A DNA stretch of 64,000 nt from Oryzias latipes (Eukaryota; Chordata; Actinopteri; Beloniformes; Adrianichthyidae), in assembly GCF_002234675.1 (NCBI RefSeq), contig NC_019879.2:3840619-3904618 (forward strand). Direction: 5' to 3'. The first letter of the stretch is position 1. The number at the start of each line of letters is the position of its first letter. Below the pieces are notes generated by a model. The model was given only the letters and a program-made list of their open reading frames with translations, was not told where the DNA came from and did no database searches. Position numbers and translations under genes: made by a program. Below, piece after piece: positions 49,401 through 61,350 of the stretch.

Positions 49401-52400
49401 CTTTGGCTGATATTTGTTTTAGAAACCTTCTTATAAAGAGCAACTAAAAAGCCAAAATTCCACATGAGAAAGAAAAACTGTACATTCCTTGTTTCTGTTT
49501 TGGTCAAGATTTAGCAGCACATGAGTGGTGGAGTGTTTGCCCTCAGACTGGGAGGTCATGGGTTCAAATCCATAGTCGAGTCACATCGAAGCTTTTGATC
49601 TATCTTATAAGAGTGGTCTTTAAATGATATGATTTTGTAGTTTTTAGCCAAAATCGTGTCGTTTTCTAGGACATAGTTTCTGCAGCCCGACAGGAGTTCA
49701 TCAGAAATTAGCCTTTGAGTTGTGGGCGGAGCCATTGGCACAGAACAATGCAACTTTTTTGGCTAGTTAAATATTATCTTTTTGTATTTTTGTATCTGCT
49801 CCTGGTTCTCAACAGTTTGAATAGAGATATACCCAGAAATGCAAAGTTAGGCTGAAGTTTCTTAATATGCTGCCATCTGCTGCTTCATGTTCTCCAACTT
49901 CTGATGATGCTAACTTACCTCTCTTGTCTTATCACGGATGTTCCATTGGTTTTGTTTTTGTGTTCCTGTGACTATCCTGTCTTGTCATGGTATCAACCAA
50001 AAGGTTTCTTCTTGTCCTCCCGACTACCATCAATGCAAATTTCTAACCCAGAGAATCACTCCATTTTAATGAATGACCTCGTTGTGGGTATATACAGGGG
50101 ACATTTGGAGCTATACAATGATACCAAAGGGGTGTGGCTCTGGGAATTGTAGTTTTCGACTGATTGAGGGGAATATCCCTTCATTTCCACGCCGCTGTCA
50201 ACCTTTGCTTGCTGAGTACAGGGATTAAAGCAAAAACTCATCAGGGAGATATTGTAATCATGAAACTAAGACAATGTAGTGTTGTTGTGATGATCTACAA
50301 CATGGGTGGGAAACTCCAAGCGCCCAGGATCACTGTGTCTATACGTTTTCCAGATATGATGGCCTTGGTTAGTCTAGCCAATCAGAACCTGTCAGATCAA
50401 GGTATGCTGGGAGAACAAGCAGCACCCATCAATGATCTAGTATGACTTGGATTATTTTCTATTGGTTGATTTGGCATTTTTGCGGTTACTGTCGTGCCTT
50501 CGAGTAATCTGGATTTGAATTGAAACTTTGCAAACAAACTAAATTCAATTAGGTTTGGATGGAAGGACAGTTGTGCAGTTACCGTACCTGTAAGAACCAC
50601 CGTGTGTTGGCCTCCACAGCACACCTGAGTCACATGACCCAAAACGCCCTGCACCCTCTGGGGGACTCTGTGATTGTCCAGCTGTTCCACCTGCAGGCCC
50701 AGCCTCCCGTTTGCACTCTCTCCAAATGTGTAAAGATCACCAGCCACTGAAACGTGTTTTTCACACAACTTTTACGTGATCCGCTATCTTTTTTATTTTT
50801 TATTTTAAACGCTGCAGTGATTGAAAGCTGTACCTGTGACAAAAGCAGAGTGGCTGTTCCCACAGGAGACCCATTTGACCGCTTCTCCGACACCGACCTC
50901 TCTGGGTTCTGCTGTAAATAACTCGTCTCCTAGGCCGATCTGGCCCGCGGAGTTGTCCCCCCACATGAACAGCCTCCCGTCGTCTACCGGGACACACAGA
51001 CGAGCGTCACGCAGGGCAGGGAAGCTGAGCAGACGACCTCTGCGCAGACAAACCTGTCAGCGCAGCCGAGGTGCTGCAGCCTGCAGACAGCATTGTAACC
51101 CGCGCTCGCTGGCAGAAGGGATGCAGCTGCAGAAAGGATCCTGTTTTTGGGCTGCGACACTGACCAAGCTGAGCCTTTTGGTTACGACCAGCATAATACA
51201 CTCTGTCCTCAGCTGATGCACAAAAACAACAGTAAATACAAAGAATATCATTTGATTTGTGCTGATATTATTATCATTTTCCATCTTACATGTGCAGACG
51301 ATTGTGTGATCTCTCCCGCAAGCCACAACCCTCACTTTTTCTGACCTGAAGGCTGAGGAAGAAAAAAAGTCAGTTAAAGTAAAGTGTTTTATTTTGTTTA
51401 GGGGTGTGACGATTAACGGACTAGATTTATATTCCTAAGATCCGACCAGATCGATATGTCTGAGGGAGGATGTTAGTCGAATTGTCCTACACCATCATAG
51501 AACCTTTTCAAAATGAAATAAATCCATTTTATCGATCTTAAAAAAATATCCTTTGGATTGAGTATATGTTTATTTTACTATAACATAAAAAACGACCAAT
51601 CACAGCGAGCAACACACATGATGGCAGCAAAAACTGACCCGTCCATCATCCCAGTCCAATGTGTGGAAACACTTTAGGAAGCTAAAATTCTTGTTTACTT
51701 GTTTGTTTGTAAATATATTTAATTTACACTTGATTTTCTTGCAAGGAATCTGGAAAACTTCACTTTCACTGTTCAGTATCCAGGTATTTCTCTATGAGTC
51801 ACACCCGTTGAAGTCTTGGCTAAATATGTCCTGGATGGATTTTAGATAATTGTTCTGGAAAGAAGAGGCATGAAGGTCAGTCGTAGTAAGACAGAATACA
51901 TGTGTCTGAACGAGAGGGATCAAGGTAGAAGCGTTAGGTTACAGGGGGCTGAGGTGAAGAAGGTGCAGGAGTTTAAGTACTTGGGGTCAACAGTTCAGTG
52001 TGATGGGGAGTGTGGAAAAGAGGTGAAGAGGCGAGTGCAGGCAGGTTGGAGCGGGTGGAGGAAAGTGTCAGGAGTGTTGTGTGACAGAAGAGTGCCAGCA
52101 AGACTCAAAGGAAAGGTGTACAAGACAGTGGTGAGACCAGCTCTGCTCTATGGGTTAGAGACGGTAGCAGTGAGACAGAGACAAGAGGCTGAGATGGAGG
52201 TAGCGGAGATGAAGATGTTGAGGTTCTCCTTAGGAGTGACCAGGTTAGACAGGATAAGGAACGAGTACATCAGAGGGACGGCTCATGTTGTCTGTGTTAG
52301 CGACAAAGTCAGAGAAGCCAGACTGAGATGGTTTGGACATGTTCAGAGGAGGGATAGTGGATATATTGGTAGAAGGATGTTGGAGATGGAGCTGCCTGGC

Positions 52401-53230
52401 AGGAGGGCAAGAGGACGGCCAAAGAGGAGATATATGGATGTCTTAACAGAGGACATGAAGTTGGCTAATGTTAGGGTAGAAGATGTCCATGATAGAGTGA
52501 GGTGGAAAAGGATGATTCGCTGTGGCGACCCCTGATGGGAAAAGCCGAAAGAGAAAGAAGAAGAAGAAGAGTTCAAAATGAACCAAAATTGACTAGGAGT
52601 CACATCGCCAGCCACAAATTATGATGTCAATCAAATTTTAGTGTGTAAAACAGAAACAAAGGAGCAGAATTTTTTTGTAAGGGAAAAAAAAAACAACCCC
52701 ACAAACCTTTGAGGGAGGCTGGTTTCTTTACATCCGGTTTTAAATTTAGCCCCAGCTGACCAGAAGAATTACATCCAAAAAAAAGCAACTTCCCTTTTCC
52801 TGCAAGAATAATAAAAAAACAATATTATTCAGTTACAGAGCAATATAAAAAAATGCCTGTTATAAAAACAGCAGTGAGAGCACCTGTGATGACAGCACTG
52901 TGCTCTCTGCCGCAGCTCACACGTGCTGGATAATCGTTCTTCAGCCAGAACCTACTGGGCAGATTGTCTGCAAAGCTGCTCCTTCCAAAGGTGAAGATGG
53001 CTCCTGTTTCTGTTGACATATACAGGATTTACACGAAAACATGAGCAGGCCACCAAGTTATGGCACCCACTAACACCCACTAACACCCCCCCCCCCCCCC
53101 CCCCCGCCCCGCCTGACGTCAGCGCGTCCTGCTGGCAGAAATACCAACAAGTAAACCTCTCAGGTGTGTGGAGAAGAAAAGGCACGCCGAGCCACCCACC
53201 GGGGATGTCCGTGTCCGTCCGCCCCGTCAT
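37420..53230 (-). CDS. rpgr: Retinitis pigmentosa GTPase regulator, ORF15 form, complete
   Basis: RPGR is a ciliary transition-zone and connecting-cilium protein. Minus-strand exons: 53230-53200, 53009-52884, 52799-52707, 51340-51290, 51212-51054, 50983-50834, 50746-50588, 47867-47712, 46731-46607, 44485-44282, 42996-42477 and 40625-37420 (TGA). Phases agree throughout; 1659 residues. The start [19 protein letters not shown] aligns with human RPGR in length and in its first intron. Residues 11 to about 365 form a seven-bladed RCC1 propeller, with blade motifs [72 protein letters not shown] and [13 protein letters not shown] Ser/Lys-rich linker (419-591) follows. The last exon is Glu-rich and ends [13 protein letters not shown], like the conserved RPGR-ORF15 tail. 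The donor at exon 44485-44282 (GTAGGA) is weak. No second, CaaX-type 3' end is visible. Confidence 0.94.
37600..38960 (-). repeat. rpgr: Polypurine low-complexity tract coding the Glu-rich ORF15 region
   Basis: The coding strand is almost only G and A for about 1.3 kb and reads mostly Glu, punctuated by Gly, Val, Asn, Asp and Ser. Blocks such as [14 protein letters not shown] and [12 protein letters not shown] recur many times, so the tract evolved by duplication. Mammalian ORF15 is Glu-Gly-rich and polyglutamylated by TTLL5; this one keeps EEGEE-type sites but has fewer glycines. The tract length is prone to assembly error. Confidence 0.9.
41137..41795. mobile_element. hAT-like MITE (659 bp)
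   Basis: The element starts TAGGGGTGTAAC and ends ATTACACCCCTA. It is bounded by the exact 8-bp duplication ATTTCTAT (41129-41136 and 41796-41803). AT-rich interior with ATCGAT and GAATCATT words near the ends; no transposase. It lies in rpgr intron 11. A second copy is at 51399. Confidence 0.85.
43473..43535. repeat. (GT)n and poly-G low-complexity run
   Basis: A GT run passes into a 12-base G run (about 43490-43501), followed by a second G run of about 14 bases near 43522-43535. It lies in the rpgr intron between exons 44485-44282 and 42996-42477. Confidence 0.85.
43790..44130. repeat. GC-rich block of unknown origin in an rpgr intron
   Basis: About 340 bp of GC-rich sequence (CCGGGCAATCACATCAGCCA, then AGGGGCCCCGCCCCAAGATG) stands out sharply from AT-rich intron. 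It has stops in all frames I followed. It is probably a fragment of a retrotransposon, but I do not recognise it. Confidence 0.4.
44618..45140. mobile_element. Fold-back element, family D, copy 3
   Basis: Shared words are TTATACCATGGTCACTTAC, TTTGTTACGTGGCGCAG, GATGATGAAGCAAAAG, CAAAACATTTAAGC, TGCACACCCAGCAGCC and AGACCATGGTATAA at the right end. It lies in rpgr intron 9, next to copy 4. Confidence 0.6.
45160..45566. mobile_element. Fold-back element, family D, copy 4
   Basis: Two hairpin ends, each with GTGCGTTAAAAAGTGATAATG-type text, flank a core with CACGTAACAAATAGTCTGC. At 45450-45556 a segment reading GGTTAATGGCC ... GGCCATTAACC folds on itself around a short GC-rich loop. Confidence 0.6.
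45785..46440 (-). mobile_element. L1-like LINE C-terminal fragment
   Basis: The minus strand encodes [20 protein letters not shown] and [20 protein letters not shown], then, after a stop, [21 protein letters not shown]. This order and the Cys-His block are typical of the end of L1-type reverse-transcriptase proteins in fish. The frame is broken. It lies in rpgr intron 9. Confidence 0.65.
48225..48710. mobile_element. Fold-back element, family D, copy 5
   Basis: It begins near TTATACCATGGTCTGGGTGA and ends in a perfect palindrome. Family words present are GATTGGCACTGGGTGTGC, AAGAAGTTCCGGTCAC, CATCATCTGGACAAAAACAAG and ACCATGGTATAAGTGGG. It lies in rpgr intron 7. Confidence 0.65.
48619..48702. 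repeat. 84-bp perfect palindrome
   Basis: The 42 bases before 48661 are the exact reverse complement of the 42 bases after 48660, with no spacer and no mismatch; the centre is TTAACGCGCGTTAA. It lies at the end of family D copy 5. Confidence 0.97.
49516..49580 (+). repeat. tRNA-like (SINE-head) fragment
   Basis: The text GAGTGGTGGAGTG, then GGGTTCAAATCC about 30 bases later, resembles the A and B boxes of a tRNA-derived SINE. The stems of a real tRNA do not pair, so I do not call a tRNA gene. A second B-box-like word (GGTTCGATACCCAGC) occurs near 47110. Confidence 0.35.
49605..49850. mobile_element. MITE-A fragment, inverted
   Basis: It has, in reverse, GAGTGGTCTTTAAATGATATG, TTTTCTAGGACATAGTTTCTGC, and GAGTTGTGGGCGGAGCC. 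The outer left-terminus sequence is decayed. It lies in rpgr intron 7. Confidence 0.6.
51399..52605. mobile_element. Second copy of the hAT-like MITE, interrupted by an RTE LINE
   Basis: From TAGGGGTGTGACGATTAACG onward this follows the 41137 copy (for example TGTTCAGTATCCAGGTATTT and TGTCCTGGAT). It breaks at about 51848 and resumes at about 52571 with AGTTCAAAATGAACCAAAATTG. The far terminus has decayed. It lies in rpgr intron 3. Confidence 0.7.
51848..52570 (+). mobile_element. 5'-truncated RTE-type LINE with an open 221-codon frame
   Basis: A frame from 51870 to 52535 (TGA) starts [15 protein letters not shown], with [35 protein letters not shown] and [15 protein letters not shown], which is the C-terminal end of RTE/BovB-like reverse transcriptases. 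The catalytic YADD part is missing, so it is dead on arrival. A short 3' end finishes in an (AAG)n tail, as usual for RTE elements. The open frame suggests a recent insertion. It is antisense to rpgr. Confidence 0.85.
53082..53105. repeat. Poly-C run in rpgr intron 1
   Basis: An almost pure run of C about 24 bases long, in the 190-bp first intron of rpgr between exons 53230-53200 and 53009-52884. Such a run is likely to vary in length and to be read with errors. Confidence 0.85.
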
Positions 53231-54683
53231 CTTCACCTGTGTCACCTGTGCGCGCTGGCGGAAATGCTCCCCGCGCGCCGCAATGCCCTCCGCGTGCTGC
53301 AAATGCTCCCCCGCGTGCTGCAAGTGCCCGCGTGCCGCCCAGATCAGCCGGCAGATCAGACTCAGGGACAGCTGACCGAGCTAAGCTAAAGCTAAACCAG
53401 TTAACGTCATTTATGCGTTAACCAAAGTTTTATTCTGTGTGTCTATGACAGTCAAATAGGCAAAACCTGTTAGTTTCATCCATAATATCCTTTTTTAAAC
53501 TAATTTTTTATTTCAATTTTTGTGTTCAATCGTGTGTTATGAATATTTAGTTACGCAGCTACTTTTTAGGCATGTATTTTTTTATTTTTACTTTTTAATT
53601 TGGAGCCATAAATACTCTAAATCCAACCATTATTGACACCAAACAAACAGCAATTAATCACAAAACCGTCACCAAGTACTTCTGTCTGACTTTCTTTTGT
53701 TTGTTTGTTTTGTTTATTTGTTTGCTTGAATCAAAATAGCCATATGCTAAACAGTAACTGTAATGTTTTTCAATGACTTAACCCAATAAATAAATAGAAA
53801 AGTCCCATCACTTCAATTAACCTGCGAAAAGGATTTTGACAAAGATAGTAGGCTTTAGGCTTTATAGTATACTTAAGGTTTTAAAACAAATTTTACTGTA
53901 ATTTTTTTAAATCATCAATATATTCAATTAAAAAATGAATGAACAGGTCAAATCCCCCCAATTACCCAGCCTGAAAACATTCTGACAAAAGCAGCAGGTA
54001 TCCCTTTTAAGGCTTTTATTTAGTATTGTTATCAAAGTATATTTTGTAGGTTTTCAAACGTAGTTTTACTGTAGTTTTTTTAATTGATAATTGAACAGTT
54101 TAAAAAAGTGAAGTGAAAACCAAGTCGCATCGCCTCATTTCCCCCGAAAAAAAAAACGTTCTCACAGAAAGATATTTATTTCTGCCTTTTTATATTGTAA
54201 AATACAGTTTTACTGTTTTTTTTAAATTACTCAATCCCTTTCATAAAAATAAATACATAAATCAATAACCAGGTCACATCACCTAAAGTAACTTAGAGAA
54301 AATGTTCTGACCAAATAGCAGGTGTTCCTTTTAGTCTTTTATTTTGTAGTTTTTGGAGGGTTTATATGTTTTTATTTATAGTTTTAATGTGATTTTGTGT
54401 TAATTAATTATATAATCACTTAAATAAATAAAAAGAAACGGTCTTTTCATTTCAATTAACATACTGTCAACCATTTTTAACTTTGTTCATTAAGTATTAT
54501 TACATTTTGTTTTTTTACAACTTTTTACAACTCCCAAGATGCATTGGTTTTTTACAACTTTTTTACAAAATTACTAAATTTCCTTAGAATGCAACCCCTC
54601 CCCCCCTCCCCCCATGGTAGTGATGTCACAGAGGCCACGCTGCCTGCCTCACCCTCTCTGCCCATGTGTCCAGAGAGTTAATC
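53231..54683. promoter_or_regulatory. Head-to-head rpgr/otc intergenic region
   Basis: The start codons of rpgr (minus) and otc (plus) are only 1453 bases apart. The rpgr side (53231-53390) is GC-rich with many CGCGC words, as in a CpG promoter. The middle holds an AT-rich degenerate tandem repeat. The otc side has a poly-C-rich stretch and the word TGATGTCA at 54621-54628, close to a cAMP-response-element half-site. That is suggestive only. Confidence 0.55.
53784..54500. repeat. Degenerate tandem repeat, about 4.5 units of 145-175 bp
   Basis: Units start at about 53784, 53930, 54098, 54243 and 54419 (partial). Each holds, in order, an AATAAATAAAT-like start, a CAGGTCACATCACC-like word, GAAAATGTTCTGACAAA, GCAGGT...TCCTTTTA, and GTTTTACTGTAATTTTTTTAA. 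Divergence between units is high, so this is old. It fills half of the space between rpgr and otc. Confidence 0.65.
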
Positions 54684-58476
<3,793 letters not shown>

Positions 58477-58755
58477 CAATTTCCCCCTAATAGAGTGAGG
58501 TGTATGTGGATTTACTGTCAAGTGCAAATCATTAGACTTCCTCTCAGCACTTCAACGCCAATAGATTACTCCACAGTTGTTACGTTTACAATGTTTCCTA
58601 CGATTACTGAGTGTTTAAAGTTTAAAATATCAGGTGCTTTCTTCATACATTTGAGGAATGGGGAGAATGTCTTAAAATGTGTAAAACTTTTTCTCTGCTC
58701 AGCTTATCAGATTTATTGTTTTTTATTATTTTGCACCTTTGCTTATTTGAATGAA

Positions 58756-58761
58756 AATAAA
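58756..58761 (+). terminator. otc: Poly(A) signal AATAAA for otc
   Basis: It lies 280 bases after the otc stop codon, in GAAAATAAATAACG. Another AATAAA occurs near 58903. Either would give a short 3' UTR. Confidence 0.55.
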
Positions 58762-59639
58762 TAACGCAAAAAGATTATTCACCTTACTGAGCTGATAATG
58801 ATTTTTTGGGGGGAATTTGAGTCCGTTTTTTGGTGAGAAACCAAACAGCAGAACTATCCTTGATTGTTCCTTGATTGTTGCTGGGTCTGTGAAGGCAAAA
58901 TAAAAGTCAAACAATGTGAAAATAAATCATGTTTACAACAAATCTGAGTTTGCAGCGCTTTGATTTTATTGTTGACCAAATTGTTTACACAGGAAATAAT
59001 AGATTGGGACGGTTTTGCAGAATTTACTTAATAGTGATTTCTCCAAGTTTTATATTATGTTAATAAAAGGTTAAACGGGAAACAAGATGTGATTTTAAAA
59101 AAAATACAGCAAGATGCGTTCTCATACATTATCATACAGTCATTTTTTTGTTGCACTTCCTCTGTATGATGTGTGGTACATGATATCTTTATATAATATT
59201 TTCTATTTAGATGTTTATTTAGGAGATAAAATAAAGAACAATTATCTATTATGAACAAGCAAAATGGTCTCACTCTTTTTCTGTGGTGTTCAACGGTGAA
59301 ACAGCACCATCTAGTGTACCACGTTGGTACTGATCCTCTTTTCTCATTGGATGATGAGGTGATGACGTGTGGATGCGGGAAGGTATGATCTTCGTGTGTG
59401 GTCCTGCTGAAAACCAAGCGTCTCATTTCATTCATAAAACAAACACAGATGCTAGCTTGAGTTTAGCATGCTAACAAACTCCAAAAAAAATAGACTCCAA
59501 AATAAATAAAATGTACTCTTGACATTAAAATGTATTTTTTTTCTTTCTATTACTTGATAAAAGTTTAGTTTAAGGTAGAAGGAGTAAAAAAAACGAGAAG
59601 GATAAACTCGCTAGCAGCTGTAATGGTGATATAATACCG
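58762..59639. other. Intergenic region between otc and the gpr161-type gene
   Basis: AT-rich DNA with no gene or clear repeat that I can support. The synteny breakpoint relative to human lies in or near it. Confidence 0.4.
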
Positions 59640-59943
59640 TTTTTCTCTTCAGACCACCCACACATTCCGACGGGAGGCTGCTCGAAAAGGCAGCCGCGAG
59701 GCGGGGAGGCGGGGCGGCGGAGGGGGGGTGTCGGAGGACGCCATTGCTGCCGCAGCTGGCCGTTTAAGATTCGTCAAAGGGGGGGGGGGGGGGTAAACCG
59801 AAGGTTTTCGTGTCCGCCGGGCGCTAACGATCCGACTGTCCCCCCCGCCAGGGTTGTCTCCCTCCGGACGGGAAACCAGCAAAATGGAGGTGTTATCCCG
59901 GCAGGAGAAGGGAAAGCGGAGCCGCAGCGTTCAGCTTAAGCAG
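59640..59943 (+). promoter_or_regulatory. GC-rich promoter and likely first exon of the gpr161-type gene
   Basis: A CpG-rich stretch (59690-59945, with a G run at about 59778-59793) is followed by a good donor CAG|GTAAAA at 59943/59944. The next plausible acceptor is CCGCAG at 61306, so this would be a 5' UTR exon of the receptor gene. It contains ATG at 59884 in a strong context (AAAATGG), opening a 20-codon frame MEVLSRQEKGKRSRSVQLKQ up to the donor. The exon could instead belong to an unrecognised transcript. Confidence 0.5.
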
Positions 59944-60450
59944 GTAAAAAGAAAAAGTTGGCCGAGAGTTTCGGGGGACAACAATGGAGGAAACTTTTAC
60001 CCAAATTTGGCTAGCTAACCGCACTTTTAGCTCCCGTTAGCCGCCATCCAGCTGGACGAAGTTGTGGGTGTTGTGATTTTTTGGTCCCACAAACTCTGCC
60101 TTTTCCACTATAAACTGCAACAAAAAAAATTAAATTTAGAGTTGCTTTCCTTTAGTCCTAAAATTCAAAATGATTCCTCACAGATGTGTGTGCCGGTTTG
60201 CAAAGATGCTAATCAACTAAACTTTGCTTTTTTTGACACAGAAAGTTCAAAAACATCCCACCAAACTAAATCCAGATGTCCACAACGGTGTAGTACATAA
60301 ACAATAACGCTTAAATTACTATTCTAACCTTTAAAAACCTCAAAGAAGAAAAAACGAAAGTAAATATTTATTAAGGGAGCATTTTTGCTAGCTTATCGAT
60401 TATCGAAAGGCTTATAATCATTAACCACCGATTGGACTGTTTTCTTCTAG

Positions 60451-60452
<2 letters not shown>

Positions 60453-60539
<87 letters not shown>
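60453..60539. repeat. (AT)n microsatellite, about 43 units
   Basis: An uninterrupted AT run in the presumed first intron of the gpr161-type gene. Confidence 0.97.
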
Positions 60540-60543
<4 letters not shown>

Positions 60544-61350
60544 CAGTGAATATCTTGTATATTTTTCTGTTTTGTTATCCCTAATGTCTTTAATAAAGAA
60601 AATGCATGCAAAAAAACGAGTACAAATACATATAATAGTTAAAAATATATATTTTATTTAACTTTATTGTCACACCATGTGGGTACAAGGCAAGAAAAAT
60701 ACTGTTGACATTGAATGTTTTTAATAGATTTTTAAAAATGTAACTGTCAAAACAGCCAAATATTGTTCTATCCAATTCTTTTTAAACTACAAATATGGAA
60801 AATTAAGACTAATAAATAGGTTTGTTTAAATATAACTTTATGTGGATACAAGACAATCAAATACTCCTGAGCATGTGTTTTTTAAAATAACCTATGTACA
60901 CATAGAGCTAAGACTGCCCGTTAAATAGAAAATAGGTTTTATTTTGTGGATACTAAATACAGCTAGCATCCAACCAAAAATGCATTTTTTTTCTGTAGAA
61001 ATAATTGGTTAATATCAGAAAAAGAATCAATTGTAAATATTAAAAATGACTCTCTCATCTGCCCTGTGACCAGGTCACTGTCAGGCCCTTTTATGGCTCC
61101 ATGAATATCTTGCTTTTCAAAGTAAATCTTGTTTTTTTTTAGCGTGCTCACATGTAGTGGATATCTCCAGATGCAGTTATTGAACGTTAAAGCTGACTTT
61201 AAATGTGGATTTTGCTTCAATTATCAGGATTAAAATGCCACTTTTATAGGGGGAACCATGCATTGCTGTTTTCCCTTCGTTTGAACGCCTCCTTCCTCCT
61301 CCGCAGACTCCTACCGTTGCACCGGCTGTGCGGCGGCCCGGCCTGTCACC

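Noticed and set aside
49516-49580. A tRNA gene
   Set aside because: A and B box-like words are present, but acceptor and anticodon stems do not pair; it is better read as a tRNA-derived repeat.
51870-52535. A functional host gene nested in rpgr
   Set aside because: The 221-codon frame is the C-terminal end of an RTE-type reverse transcriptase without its catalytic part and with an (AAG)n tail.
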